Source: Shewanella sp. OPT22
GTDB lineage: Bacteria; Pseudomonadota; Gammaproteobacteria; Enterobacterales; Shewanellaceae
Length of the DNA stretch: 64,000 nucleotides
Reading direction: 5' to 3'
Assembly: GCF_004168585.1 (NCBI RefSeq)
Contig: NZ_PGVH01000005.1
Span: 29,773 to 93,772, forward strand
Shown here in pieces: positions 1 to 9,226 of the stretch. Every line of letters starts with the position of its first letter. Positions within the stretch are counted from its first letter, which is position 1. The position numbers and the translations under genes are program-made. The notes below the pieces were generated by a model. It was given only the letters and a program-made list of their open reading frames with translations, searched no databases and was not told the origin of the DNA.

Positions 1-221
1 TGAATGCGCATATCCTAGAATGCATCGGTAATGAATTACACTATGCGATTCAGGGTCCAACGGCTGACTTTAAGATCACGTTAAAAGCTCGAAGCTATTT
101 AAATCGTCAAATTTTACGCTTACCGAATGGAAAGCCAAACGAGCTTGAATTGAAACAATTGATAAAAGCTAGACCTGCATTTATTCATAGTCTTGTGCAG
201 CAAAGAAAACAGGCTGCTTAA
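1..221 (+). CDS. C-terminal fragment of an unrecognised protein
   Basis: An open frame enters from the left edge and ends at TAA 219-221, giving about 72 residues. The tail is basic and contains LPNGKPNELELKQLIKAR near its end. I do not recognise the family from this fragment. A rho-independent terminator follows 12 bases after the stop, which supports a real gene end. It is transcribed convergently with the small minus-strand gene at 557-694. Confidence 0.6.
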   Translation, partial: NAHILECIGNELHYAIQGPTADFKITLKARSYLNRQILRLPNGKPNELELKQLIKARPAFIHSLVQQRKQAA

Positions 222-233
222 GTAATACTTTAT

Positions 234-265
234 AAGGGAGAGCTCACCTCGCTTCTCCCTTTTTA
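234..265 (+). terminator. Rho-independent terminator of the partial gene at the left edge
   Basis: A perfect 8-bp stem (AAGGGAGA 234-241 with TCTCCCTT 254-261) encloses a 12-nt loop and is followed by a short T run. Confidence 0.75.
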
Positions 266-404
266 CTCCCTCATATTCTCATTCACAAATTACGTCACGA
301 CTTTGAAATAGAGGTATTGATATCTCTGTTTGTTATGTGCAGTGGAGTGTGGAACCGAATTTTTGCACTGAAAACACATCTGACGCATTTCAGACGTAAA
401 AATA

Positions 405-470
405 CAGCTTGCCAATGGAAGCTAATTAAGGCGGTTGAGGGGGGAAACCTTAATTCAACTGGGCAAGCTG
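405..470. repeat. Nested inverted repeat in a 335-bp gene-free gap
   Basis: The gap 222-556 holds a two-tier hairpin. The outer arms are CAGCTTGCC (405-413) and GGCAAGCTG (462-470). The inner arms are AATTAAGG (424-431) and CCTTAATT (448-455), around a G-rich loop. Both tiers are perfect matches. No convincing coding frame covers it. It could be a small structured RNA, a MITE-like remnant, or a terminator for the small minus-strand gene at 557-694, although no T run follows directly. Confidence 0.6.
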
Positions 471-556
471 CTTCTATTCGTGACAATAGCATTTTACTAG
501 ACCGTCACGTATGTGTATCACGAGGCAAGCGAATTACTTTCTTTTGCTCAAGTTAC

Positions 557-694
557 TTATTTTTCAGGTTCTTGGGCAGACTTCTGTACGAACATCCATA
601 AGATGTAAGACACAATGCCCATTGTGGAAAAGATCACGATCATTGATAATAAACCGATCCAATTTCCGAACATTAGATCTAACCAGAATGCCAT
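557..694 (-). CDS. DUF3149-type single-pass membrane microprotein
   Basis: A 45-residue frame begins MAFWLDLMFGNWIGLLSMIV and ends in KSAQEPEK. One hydrophobic helix (about residues 12-37) is flanked by an amphipathic start and a charged tail. The opening pattern MAFWxDLMFGNxIGLLS is, from memory, that of the DUF3149 family of short inner-membrane proteins in Vibrio and Shewanella. AGAGGA stands 8 bases before the ATG as ribosome binding site. Its function is unknown. It lies on the same strand as yacL, 159 bp downstream of that gene. Confidence 0.75.
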   Translation of the reverse strand: MAFWLDLMFGNWIGLLSMIVIFSTMGIVSYILWMFVQKSAQEPEK

Positions 695-853
695 AATAGA
701 AGTCCTCTTTCATTGTAATTCAACTTGAGTTTAGGACATCACATTCTCTTAACTAATGATCAGGATCAAACTCTACTCCTAATCCTCATCATTTATGTGG
801 GGATCGAATCAGTGCTTGATCTAAGTCAATTTTTAAACAATTTTGGAGGAAGA

Positions 854-1225
854 CTAACGTATAAAATCTTCAAAACTTTCCAATACATTTTGAAAATCTT
901 CGAAGCCGCAATAAGCGAATGATTCGGCGCTATAAAGATTAAAGCCTTGCTCCAATTCTTCTTCTAATTCATCAGCAAGATTTAAATTATTTTCAAATAC
1001 CGTGACTTGCTCTGAAGTTATTTCAAGAGAAATCTCTCTCCCAACTGAACGCCATTCTTGAATATGTTTACTGCGCACACTTTCTAAAGCACTTTTTACG
1101 TCAGCAAGTTTTACTTTGTCATTACTTAACTCTTCAGTAAACCAACGACCAAGAACTTGATGCTCCATCGAAAAAATGGCTACGACACCGTCATCAAGGG
1201 TATTACGACGAAATTCAAAATCCAT
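854..1225 (-). CDS. yacL: YacL family protein (UPF0231)
   Basis: The 123-residue protein starts MDFEFRRNTLDDGVVAIFSMEHQ and carries the family landmarks: a GRWFTEEL segment near residue 26, an acidic ADELEEELEQGFN stretch, and a YCGFEDFQNVLESF tail. E. coli YacL has the same length and layout. Its biochemical role is unknown and no catalytic residues can be pointed to. It is followed on the same strand by the small DUF3149 gene. Confidence 0.85.
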   Translation of the reverse strand: MDFEFRRNTLDDGVVAIFSMEHQVLGRWFTEELSNDKVKLADVKSALESVRSKHIQEWRSVGREISLEITSEQVTVFENNLNLADELEEELEQGFNLYSAESFAYCGFEDFQNVLESFEDFIR

Positions 1226-1286
1226 GAGTACAACCTACAGCAGAAAAGTGTTCCCTATATTACAAAAAAGTCTCTGGTATCTAAAC

Positions 1287-1313
1287 GAAAAAAGGCGCAA
1301 ATAGCGCCTTTTT
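1287..1313 (-). terminator. Rho-independent terminator after the FKBP gene
   Basis: The stem AAAGGCGC/GCGCCTTT has A and T runs on its two sides, so it could work in both directions. It lies 20 bases after the stop codon of the minus-strand PPIase gene. Confidence 0.8.
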
Positions 1314-1332
1314 ACATAAGAGCAACAACTAA

Positions 1333-2127
1333 TTATTTAGTTGCTACTTTTGGCTTAGCTTCTTTTTTCTCAGCTTTCGGAGCTTCAGTTTGTGGCTTTT
1401 CAATTGAAACAAGTTCAACCTCAAAAATCAGCGTAGAATCTGCTGGAATAGTACCAGTATCACGGTCACCATATGCTAGGTTCGCAGGGATAACAAAACG
1501 GTACTTTGAACCTACAGTCATCAACTGAACGCCTTCAGTCCAACCAGGAATAACACGGTTTAATGGGAACTTAACGGTTTGCTTGCGCTTGTAAGAACTA
1601 TCGAATTCAGTACCATCAATCAAAGTACCTTTGTAGTTCACTTCAACTGTATCTGTTGCTTTTGGATGGTCACCTTTACCTTCGCGTAGAACTTCATACT
1701 GTAGACCTGAAGCCGTTGTCTTCACGCCAGGTTTTTTAGCATTTTCAGTAAGATACTTTTCACCAGCAGCTTTGTTCTTAGTCGCTTCAGCTTTAGCATG
1801 CGCCTCACGTTTTTCAACTAAACGCTTATCAAGACCTTGAAGTAATGTTTGCATGTCTTCTTCTGATAATTTCACTTTATCGTGAAGACCGTCAGAAAAA
1901 CCTTCAATGATTAACGCACGGTCAACTGGCATACCAAGATCTTCTTGTTCTTTGATGTGCCCACCCATGTATTTACCAATTGATGCACCTACACTGTATG
2001 ACTCTTTTTGAGCCGGAGTAGTTAATTCAGTACCTGCTGACTCTTTGGTGGTTTTTTGCTCTTGATTACATGCAGAAAGCCCGAGTACAGCCAACGCAAC
2101 TAACGACAATTTATAAACAGTTTTCAT
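1333..2127 (-). CDS. fkpA: FKBP-type peptidyl-prolyl isomerase lipoprotein (FkpA/Mip type)
   Basis: This is a periplasmic proline isomerase and chaperone of 264 residues. A lipoprotein signal ends in LSAC with Cys20. A helical FKBP_N dimerisation segment covers about residues 40-140, and the FKBP domain runs from about 148 to 245 with FDSSY, VIPGWTEG and the LAYGDR loop intact. The Lys/Ala-rich tail (EAPKAEKKEAKPK) is longer than in E. coli FkpA. It is divergent from slyX, as in E. coli. The lipobox makes it more like Mip than soluble FkpA. Confidence 0.9.
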   Translation of the reverse strand: MKTVYKLSLVALAVLGLSACNQEQKTTKESAGTELTTPAQKESYSVGASIGKYMGGHIKEQEDLGMPVDRALIIEGFSDGLHDKVKLSEEDMQTLLQGLDKRLVEKREAHAKAEATKNKAAGEKYLTENAKKPGVKTTASGLQYEVLREGKGDHPKATDTVEVNYKGTLIDGTEFDSSYKRKQTVKFPLNRVIPGWTEGVQLMTVGSKYRFVIPANLAYGDRDTGTIPADSTLIFEVELVSIEKPQTEAPKAEKKEAKPKVATK

Positions 2128-2584
2128 GTAAATGCTTCCTCAGCGTGTTTCATTATCACAACCAACAAATTGATTTTAAACGTAAAACCATTCGGTCCAG
2201 AATGACTTATAACCATTTTTGATAGTGATTCAGGTTCAATATAATTAATAGGGTAAAATTATGTAAGTTACTGTTTTAACGGCCTAGACCAGTGCTGTCA
2301 AGGTTTAGAGTCACTGCTTTATAAGAAGTTCAGCAATAATTCAGTCATTTACAGTACCAACTCTTATTAAAGTGTGAGCAATTCAGAGCTGTGTTCCAAG
2401 ATTTTGAATGATACCCACAAAAGCACGGGGTGCGTTGAACGCCAGTTTTGTATGGCGGCCGTAGGGAATGATAGTACTTCAATCTTACGCCTTGCTCTGA
2501 AAATTTTTATCATTCGCTGAATGGTCACTATCCAATAAGAATTGGTATAAAATATGGGACAATAATACTCAAATAGAAACTCAC
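2128..2584. other. 457-bp intergenic region between fkpA and slyX
   Basis: There is no supportable coding frame. It must hold the divergent promoters of fkpA and slyX. Two dyads stand out: GAATGATA (2466-2473) with TATCATTC (2508-2515), and CCAAT-aaga-ATTGG (2532-2545) just upstream of slyX. They may belong to a short interspersed element, but nothing in this window proves that. Confidence 0.5.
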
Positions 2585-2797
2585 ATGTCAGAATTGCAAA
2601 AACAAGTTGATGATTTGGAAACTAAATTAAGTTTTCAGGAACTAACTATTGAAGAACTTAATCAAGAACTTATCCGATTGAACGATATCGTTGCTGCTCA
2701 GCAGCATAAGCTACAATTATTAATACAAAAAGTAACGGCAATTGAACCAAGTAATATTGCCAGTCAATCTGAAGAAACACCACCACCGCATTACTAA
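2585..2797 (+). CDS. slyX: SlyX family coiled-coil protein
   Basis: This 70-residue protein is almost entirely a heptad-repeat coiled coil (residues 1-50) with the terminal PPPHY typical of SlyX. Its role is not established. It is adjacent and divergent to an fkpA homologue, as in enterics, and 26 bp upstream of a peptide deformylase gene, with which it is probably co-transcribed. Confidence 0.9.
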   Translation: MSELQKQVDDLETKLSFQELTIEELNQELIRLNDIVAAQQHKLQLLIQKVTAIEPSNIASQSEETPPPHY

Positions 2798-2823
2798 TGC
2801 GGAAATGGGAATAGAGGTGCAAA

Positions 2824-3327
2824 ATGAAGCCTGAAATTCTAGAGATAGCTCAAGTCGGTGAAACAGTATTAACTCAAGAAGCTCAACTTGTCACTGAGTT
2901 TAACTCTGAGTTGTTGACGCTCTCAGAACAAATGATGGTAACGATGGTTGCAGCAGAGGGGTTAGGCATTGCAGCCCCGCAAGTGCATCAATCTATCTCA
3001 ATGTTTATTATGGCTTCAAGACCCACACTTCGATACCCAAATGCCCCAACAATGGAGCCGACGGTTGTCATCAACCCTTCCATCTTAACTCACAGCGAAA
3101 CCATGCTCGTTGACGAAGAAGGTTGTTTGTCCGTTGCGAATAAAAGATTGCCCATTGCGCGTTATGATGAAATTAACGTGCAGTACCAAGATTTGCAGGG
3201 ACGTGTTATAAAACAAACACTCACAGGCTTTCCTGCTCGAGTATTTCAGCATGAACATGATCATTTGCTCGGTATCACCGTTTTAGAGCGATCCCAAATG
3301 CCTGAACAGAACATCATCGAAAAATAA
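2824..3327 (+). CDS. def: Peptide deformylase
   Basis: The enzyme removes the formyl group from nascent N-terminal methionine. All three family motifs are present: GIAAPQ starting at residue 48, EGCLS at 99-103, and HEHDH at 143-147. They provide the metal ligands Cys101, His143 and His147 and catalytic Glu144. At 167 residues it has the usual length. It lies between slyX and a lipoprotein gene rather than beside fmt, so it is probably a second, non-fmt-linked deformylase; that is inference, because the rest of the genome is not visible. Confidence 0.9.
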   Translation: MKPEILEIAQVGETVLTQEAQLVTEFNSELLTLSEQMMVTMVAAEGLGIAAPQVHQSISMFIMASRPTLRYPNAPTMEPTVVINPSILTHSETMLVDEEGCLSVANKRLPIARYDEINVQYQDLQGRVIKQTLTGFPARVFQHEHDHLLGITVLERSQMPEQNIIEK

Positions 3328-3357
3328 CAGAACACTAATGTAAACAGGATATTAAGC

Positions 3358-4728
3358 ATGAAGCGATTGGCCGTAGGCTTTTTTCTTATAGCAACACTCA
3401 CTGGCTGTGCCACCAACAGCTTATTTGTGAGTTATCCTTCTCAGCTTAATAAACAACGACAAGCACTTACCACGACGCAACCCTTGTCATCGATTCAATC
3501 CGTTTCTGATAACACATCTGGAAATGATGGTTTGTTATACGCACTAGAGGCTGGACGAATCGCTCAAGTTGCCGGTGAATTTGGACAGAGTGAAAAGTTT
3601 TATCAGCAAGCCGTAAAAGACTATCAAGCCTTTGATGACAAAGCGACGATCAGCCTTTCAAGTGTAGGAGCTAATGCAAGCTCACTGCTGCTTAATGACA
3701 ATGCCATTCCATATCGTGGTCCAGGATATGAACGAGTTTTATTGCGCCAATATCAAGCTTTGAATTACTTATTCCAGAATGATTATCAAGGCGCATTAGT
3801 TGAAGTAAGAAGAGCAAACGAATTACAACAAACCGAACAAGATAAGTATGCGAAGTCGAAGAAGTCAGCTCGCCTGCTGGAAAACGGTGCGGTTTCAGAA
3901 GAAGAAAAGCGACTGTCCTCTAACGCCGGGGCAGTAACCAGCTCATACCTCAATGCTTATAGCTTCTTTATGACGGGGTTATTGCATGAAATGCTCAACC
4001 AACCCAATGATGCTTTTATCGATTATCGAAAAGCGGCACAGATATGGCCCGGAAACCCTTACTTAGAACAATCTCTGGTTCGCTTAGCTAAGCAGCTTTC
4101 CATGCCTCAATATGCGGAATTTAAAAAGCGCTGGGGTGATGCAAAGTTACCTAAAAAAAATCAGGGTGAACTGATTATTGTCTATGAAAAAGGCTTTGTA
4201 CAAGAAAAGCAAAGCTTCACTATCCCATTTAGGATCAATGGTAGCTGGCAAACTGCTTCATTAGCGACCTATAATCGCCCTGCGGCTAACTTGAGCCCTG
4301 CAACCGTAAATATCAATAGTACGGAAGCGATTCAAGCGAGTCCAATCACCAACATTGACGCTTTAGCCATTAATGCTTTAAAAGAAGAATTACCTTATGC
4401 TTTAGCAAGGCAAGCTGCACGCATTGCTGTGAAAGCAGAGTTAGCAAGAAAAGCCACCAGCAAGCATAAACGAAGAAATGATGAACTCGATATAGGATCG
4501 ATTGCGGCTCAAATTTTTAATGTCATCACTGAGCAAGCAGATCGACGCAGCTGGTTAACCTTACCTAACCAAGCTCAAATTGCTCGAGTAAATCTGAACT
4601 CCGGCAGCTATCCTTTGTCTATCGATAACAGTACACCGCATTCAATTAATGTTGAGGCTGGACGTAAGACACTGGTTTGGGCTATAAAAACTGGAAATGT
4701 AACTCGCTTTTATTCAATAATTATTTAA
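3358..4728 (+). CDS. COG3014-type lipoprotein, TPR-like
   Basis: A lipobox (TLTGC, Cys17) marks a 456-residue outer-membrane or periplasmic lipoprotein. Two helical repeats resembling TPRs occur near residues 60-85 (ALEAGRIAQVAGEFGQSEKFYQQA) and 200-230 (FFMTGLLHEMLNQPNDAFIDYRKA). The second half has a beta-rich segment with an IVYEKGFV start and ends in a basic helix. Homologues of this kind (COG3014) usually precede an LpoB-like gene, as here, suggesting a shared role in peptidoglycan synthesis control. The gene is 30 bp after def. Confidence 0.7.
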   Translation: MKRLAVGFFLIATLTGCATNSLFVSYPSQLNKQRQALTTTQPLSSIQSVSDNTSGNDGLLYALEAGRIAQVAGEFGQSEKFYQQAVKDYQAFDDKATISLSSVGANASSLLLNDNAIPYRGPGYERVLLRQYQALNYLFQNDYQGALVEVRRANELQQTEQDKYAKSKKSARLLENGAVSEEEKRLSSNAGAVTSSYLNAYSFFMTGLLHEMLNQPNDAFIDYRKAAQIWPGNPYLEQSLVRLAKQLSMPQYAEFKKRWGDAKLPKKNQGELIIVYEKGFVQEKQSFTIPFRINGSWQTASLATYNRPAANLSPATVNINSTEAIQASPITNIDALAINALKEELPYALARQAARIAVKAELARKATSKHKRRNDELDIGSIAAQIFNVITEQADRRSWLTLPNQAQIARVNLNSGSYPLSIDNSTPHSINVEAGRKTLVWAIKTGNVTRFYSIII

Positions 4729-4758
4729 CTCAAGTTTACAATCAAAATGGAACTGACT

Positions 4759-5355
4759 ATGAAACATTTAAAATCTGTATTGGTGCTTGCCGCAGTTCTC
4801 GGGCTTTCGGCGTGTCAATCAAAAGTAGAATACGGTGATGCAAAAGAAGTTGAAACCGTGAATGCCAACTTTGGCTCAACGGATTTACAATCTATTACAA
4901 CCAAAATGGTTGATAGTATGTTGACGTTCCCACCAGTGCTCGCACTTACTGCTAACAACAATCGCCCAATTATTTTTGTTGATAGCATCAAAAACAAGAC
5001 CTCTGAGCATATTGATACGGAGTCGATCACTGACTCAATCAGTAACCGTTTGCTTCGCTCTGGTAAATTCCGTTTTGTTGATATGACCAAAGTAGATTCT
5101 GTGCGTAAGCAACTGGATTACCAAAATAACTCTGGCCTCGTTGATCCTTCAACTGCGATTAAGTTTGGTCGTCAAATTGGTGCTCAATATATGCTTTACG
5201 GCAACCTTTCGAGCATTGTTAAGCAAGGTGGCAGTACTAAAGACGTATACTACAAAATGACCATGCGTTTAATGGATCTACAAACTGGATTGATTGAATG
5301 GTCTGATGAAAAAGAAATCCGCAAAACGAGAACAAAATCGTTTTTAGGTTTGTAA
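4759..5355 (+). CDS. lpoB: LpoB-like penicillin-binding protein activator lipoprotein
   Basis: The start at 4759 is preferred because GGAAC, seven bases upstream, then serves as the ribosome binding site; the earlier ATG at 4747 would place that site inside the gene. The product has a lipobox LSAC with Cys19 and the COG3417 fold, with landmarks FVDSIKNKTSEHID, LLRSGKFRFVD and GAQYMLYGNLSS. In E. coli LpoB is an outer-membrane lipoprotein that stimulates PBP1B. It forms a pair with the upstream COG3014 gene. A terminator follows the stop. Confidence 0.85.
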   Translation: MKHLKSVLVLAAVLGLSACQSKVEYGDAKEVETVNANFGSTDLQSITTKMVDSMLTFPPVLALTANNNRPIIFVDSIKNKTSEHIDTESITDSISNRLLRSGKFRFVDMTKVDSVRKQLDYQNNSGLVDPSTAIKFGRQIGAQYMLYGNLSSIVKQGGSTKDVYYKMTMRLMDLQTGLIEWSDEKEIRKTRTKSFLGL

Positions 5356-5375
5356 AAAAGTTCATACATCATAAA

Positions 5376-5405
5376 AGGAAGGGGCTTCTGATTAGCCCCT
5401 TTTTA
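5376..5405 (+). terminator. Terminator after lpoB
   Basis: GGGGCT (5381-5386) pairs with AGCCCC (5394-5399) and is followed by five T residues. Confidence 0.85.
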
Positions 5406-5694
5406 ATTGGAGTAACTAAAATATAAGAGCCACGGATGCGCTTTCTCTCCCCATAATACTCACTTTTTATTATTTTCCTGCGGTTTAAACTGCATGAAAC
5501 TTTCCTATTAAACCTAAGCTTGCCCACGAGTTTGTGATATAAAACAGCAACTAGCGTTATTACTTGTAACTCATAAGAATAACCTTAAGGCACATTCGCT
5601 CTTATAATTGTGTCATTCAGTTTCAAAATTCCGTTTGTAACTTCTAGTCAATTAACAAGGCTATGCAAAACAATAGAATAAGTGAGGCTCCAGA
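5406..5694. other. Gap between lpoB and the M1 peptidase gene
   Basis: About 290 bp after the lpoB terminator contain no believable coding frame. The sequence is AT-rich and presumably holds the promoter of the peptidase gene. I could not assign -35 and -10 boxes with confidence. Confidence 0.5.
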
Positions 5695-8334
5695 GTGAAA
5701 AGAAGCATTTTCTTACTACCAATTGCAATAATGATACTTGGTTGCACGAATATATCGCTGCCAAAAAACTTGCAACCGCAATCAAAATATCTGACACAAG
5801 AGCAAGCACAGTTACGCTCGCAGCAAGTCTCAAATGTTCATTATCAATTAAATTATCAGTTAACGGGGCAAGAAAGTTTTCGCTCACAAACTACGCTTAA
5901 TTTTGAGTGGCATGGCGGAGATTACCCATTACGAGTGGACTTAGACCAAGCGCACATCAACAAAGTAACGATAAATAATCAACGCTTCTACCCAGATTAC
6001 AACGGTGATTTTTTGCTGTTCAAAGCGAAGCTGCTAAAGGATGGGCAAAATCAAATCGTTATTGATTTCACTCGTAAACATAGTACTAATGGTGAAGGGT
6101 TAAATCGTTTTGTTGATCCTGTCGATCACAACGTTTATCTGTATTCGCATTTTGAGCCCGCTGCCGCACATCAAATGTTTGCCTCTTTTGATCAACCTGA
6201 TATCAAGGCGACATATCAACTCACCGTAACCGCTCCCAATGATTGGACGGTCATCAGCGCTACAAGAGAAAGCAATATTCAACAGCAGGGAAAAAATAAG
6301 ATCTGGCATTTCCCCGTTTCACCCAAATTAAGTACGTATAATTTTTCAATGCATGCTGGCCCTTATAAAATATGGCAGGATAACAGCGGAAAGTACCCAC
6401 TTCGCTTATTGGCAAGACAATCTGTTGCATCGCAAATTGAGCCCAAAGCCTGGTTTAAATACACCAAAAATGGGCTAAAGTTCTATGAACATTACTTTGG
6501 TATTCCTTATCCTTTTAAAAAATACGATCAAATCCTAGTACCTAATTTTTTATATGGTGCGATGGAAAACGCAGCAGCCATCACTTTTGCTGAAGGTACA
6601 TTCTTACATAAATCCAAGCGCACAGAATCTCAAAAATTCATTCTTGCTGAGGTAATCCTGCATGAGATGGCGCATCAATGGTTTGGTAACTTAGTTACTA
6701 TGAAATGGTGGAATGGTTTGTGGCTAAACGAGAGTTTTGCTTCCTTTATGAGCTTCCTAGCCATTGCTGAGTCAACAGAGTTTGATTATGCATGGCGCAA
6801 CTTTTATTCCGAAAGCAAACAAAGTGCTTACCATCAAGATGGGCTTGTAACCACTCATCCAATTGAAGTCCCAGTGGCTTCAACAGTTAACGCTTTTGAT
6901 AACATTGATGCCATTACCTACAGTAAAGGGGCGGCAGTACTGGCTCAATTACGTCATTTATTAGGTGATGAAGTATTTAGGCAGGGCGTGCACTACTACT
7001 TAACTCAGTACAGTTATAAAAATGCGACTCTAGATGACTTTGTTTCCGCTTTAGGCCAAATTGCGAACCGCGATTTATCTACGTGGCAGCAACAATGGTT
7101 GTATAAAGCGAGTCTTAATAGTATTCAAGCCGACTATCAATGTCTCAACCATAAAATTACTTACTTTAATCTGCTACAATCGCCCACAGACGCAAATTTT
7201 CCAACACTGCGAGAACAAAAAGTAAACATTGGGTTATTCAAGCTCGGTCATAAACGCATTTATCAAACCAAAAAAGTCACCGTCACCTACCAAGGTGCTA
7301 AGACACCAGTGGATAGTCTTGTTGGTGCGGCCTGCCCTGATCTCGTCTATCCCAATGTTGATGATTGGGGGTTTGTTCAAGTTAACCTTGATACGAAATC
7401 ATTCCATACTGCAGAAAAACAACTAAACCTTGTTGAAGACCCATTATTACGCTCAATGTTATGGCAAAGCCTGTGGGATAGTGTAGTTTCAGGTAAATTA
7501 TCGTTAAGTGATTATATTGGTGTGCTTTTAGTTAATGCACCGATGGAAACGGATTACACCATATTGAGTCAGCTTACCAGCAGCATGGTGCGTGCGAGTG
7601 ATGATTTATCGAAGATACAGCCGAGCCATCAAGATTATGCCAATCAAGCTCAAAAAGCGTTATCTCAACTGGCGATTCGTATGGTCATGAGCAACACCCA
7701 CGACTCGAGCATTCAACGTTTATGGTTCAACACATATATCGATTTAGCTTCAGATAATGAAGCACTGGCTCATCTACAACAGTTATTGCAAGGTAATGAT
7801 CCGCTTGATGGTATTACGTCTGATTCACAAGCTTTAGATCAAGATACGAGATGGCACATTATCAAGCAGCTTAATCGTTATGGCGTAGAAGGTTCAGATC
7901 AATTGATCAAAGACGAACTTAAACGTGATGCTTCTGATACTGGCCAAAAAGCTGCGATTGCTGCTGAAGTTATTCGTCCAGTTGCAAGCATTAAACGTGA
8001 ATGGCTCAATAAGATTTTTGATAATAAACTCACTTTTTCCAAATTAAGTATTGCGATGAAAAACTTGTATCCAAGTGAGCAATCTTTACTTAGCGAAGCC
8101 ACTGCTGAACAGCGCCTGAGTATGCTGCCTAAGCTTAATAAACTTGGTCCAGTGTATATGAGAGCCTACAGCAGTAGCCTAATACCAACATCATGTGACC
8201 AAACGGGGATTAATCGCATCGAGCAAGTGCTCACTGACAACGAAGGAATATCTGAACTCGTAAAACGTAACTTATTAGAGCATAAACAAGCAGAACAGCG
8301 ATGTGTTCTGATCAAAGAGTCATTGAAACCTTAG
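5695..8334 (+). CDS. Lipoprotein M1-family metallo-aminopeptidase
   Basis: A GTG start with GAGG upstream gives 879 residues. The N-terminus is a lipoprotein signal (IMILGC, Cys17), so the enzyme is probably anchored in the envelope, unlike cytosolic PepN. The M1 signature is intact: GAMEN at 288-292 for substrate N-terminus recognition, HEMAH at 323-327 and the third zinc ligand Glu346 in NESFA. The C-terminal half is an ERAP1-like helical domain. It releases N-terminal residues from peptides. It appears to be a single-gene unit with convergent neighbours. Confidence 0.9.
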   Translation: MKRSIFLLPIAIMILGCTNISLPKNLQPQSKYLTQEQAQLRSQQVSNVHYQLNYQLTGQESFRSQTTLNFEWHGGDYPLRVDLDQAHINKVTINNQRFYPDYNGDFLLFKAKLLKDGQNQIVIDFTRKHSTNGEGLNRFVDPVDHNVYLYSHFEPAAAHQMFASFDQPDIKATYQLTVTAPNDWTVISATRESNIQQQGKNKIWHFPVSPKLSTYNFSMHAGPYKIWQDNSGKYPLRLLARQSVASQIEPKAWFKYTKNGLKFYEHYFGIPYPFKKYDQILVPNFLYGAMENAAAITFAEGTFLHKSKRTESQKFILAEVILHEMAHQWFGNLVTMKWWNGLWLNESFASFMSFLAIAESTEFDYAWRNFYSESKQSAYHQDGLVTTHPIEVPVASTVNAFDNIDAITYSKGAAVLAQLRHLLGDEVFRQGVHYYLTQYSYKNATLDDFVSALGQIANRDLSTWQQQWLYKASLNSIQADYQCLNHKITYFNLLQSPTDANFPTLREQKVNIGLFKLGHKRIYQTKKVTVTYQGAKTPVDSLVGAACPDLVYPNVDDWGFVQVNLDTKSFHTAEKQLNLVEDPLLRSMLWQSLWDSVVSGKLSLSDYIGVLLVNAPMETDYTILSQLTSSMVRASDDLSKIQPSHQDYANQAQKALSQLAIRMVMSNTHDSSIQRLWFNTYIDLASDNEALAHLQQLLQGNDPLDGITSDSQALDQDTRWHIIKQLNRYGVEGSDQLIKDELKRDASDTGQKAAIAAEVIRPVASIKREWLNKIFDNKLTFSKLSIAMKNLYPSEQSLLSEATAEQRLSMLPKLNKLGPVYMRAYSSSLIPTSCDQTGINRIEQVLTDNEGISELVKRNLLEHKQAEQRCVLIKESLKP

Positions 8335-8359
8335 TGTTTTTGAGTTTTAGTGTTAAAAA

Positions 8360-8386
8360 CGTCATGCCAGCAGAGCTGGCATGACG
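8360..8386 (-). terminator. Strong hairpin terminator between convergent genes
   Basis: A perfect 12-bp stem (8360-8371 with 8375-8386) encloses a 3-nt loop. The T run lies on the minus-strand side, so it chiefly terminates the phosphoribosyltransferase gene. Confidence 0.8.
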
Positions 8387-8394
8387 ACTCAAAT

Positions 8395-8961
8395 TTATTC
8401 AAATAGATGCTTAATCGCTGCTAAATCTTTTTTTCCAGCCGCAATTTCTTCTGGTGTAAGCCCTGAAACTTCATGTGGAAATACCAGCCACTCATCAGAC
8501 TCATGGATGAAATAGTCAGGCGTTAGTTCTACTTTTTTATTTTTTGGTTTGTAGTAAGGGGTCGCAATACGAATATCTTTAGGTAAGTTTAAACGCATTT
8601 GTTGCTTTAGTTTTTCAAGTAACGCTTCTACGCTTCGTCCTGAATCAAATACATCATCAACAACTAAAATACTTTCATCGGCATTTGCATGCTCAATGAT
8701 GTAGTGCAAACCGTGGACTCGAATTTCTTTACTTTGCTTGTCGGTGCCAATACCGTAATAAGATGAGGTACGCACGGCAATGTGGTCTGTTTCTATTTGC
8801 TTATAATCAAAGTATTCTTGAACAGCAATACCAATTGGTGCCCCACCACGCCAAATTCCGACGATATAGTCCGGTCTAAAACCACTTTCATATACTTGCG
8901 CTGCTAAACGAAATGAATCTTCGAGCAACTGCTGAGCACTAATATAATGTTTTTCTATCAC
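8395..8961 (-). CDS. Phosphoribosyltransferase (purine PRT-like)
   Basis: The type I phosphoribosyltransferase fold is shown by the PRPP-binding loop VVDDVFDSGRS and by an upstream WRGGAPIG loop. A GTG start at 8961 is chosen because GGGGA lies eight bases before it and the protein then begins at the conserved domain, giving 188 residues; the longer frame back to 9075 adds an unrelated N-terminus. Members of this group act on hypoxanthine or guanine, but the base specificity cannot be read here. Confidence 0.8.
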   Translation of the reverse strand: MIEKHYISAQQLLEDSFRLAAQVYESGFRPDYIVGIWRGGAPIGIAVQEYFDYKQIETDHIAVRTSSYYGIGTDKQSKEIRVHGLHYIIEHANADESILVVDDVFDSGRSVEALLEKLKQQMRLNLPKDIRIATPYYKPKNKKVELTPDYFIHESDEWLVFPHEVSGLTPEEIAAGKKDLAAIKHLFE

Positions 8962-9164
8962 AGGTAGGTCCCCAATTGTTTTTGTTTTGATATCAATGGG
9001 TTTGAGAAAAGTAATACCAAGCCTAAATACATAAACAAATAAAATGTCATGCGAATTAGATAACAGTATAACCAAGTTTTATATCTCAAACTTGGCGGGA
9101 TATTTTACTTTAAAATAGCCTACATGGTTGAATTAATTTAGCTAACATTGCGGATGATCAAAGA

Positions 9165-9196
9165 AGCCGCTAATTAACAATAAGTAAGTAGCGGCT
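9165..9196 (-). terminator. Possible terminator of the phoD gene
   Basis: AGCCGCTA (9165-9172) pairs with TAGCGGCT (9189-9196) across a 16-nt loop. Only a weak T run follows on the minus strand. Confidence 0.45.
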
Positions 9197-9226
9197 CTAT
9201 AGAAGTTCATGAGTGCAAAAAAAGGG

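Noticed and set aside
317..601. A 94-codon plus-strand frame
   Set aside because: It covers the nested inverted repeat and runs antisense over the end of the DUF3149 gene; there is no ribosome binding site or recognisable domain.
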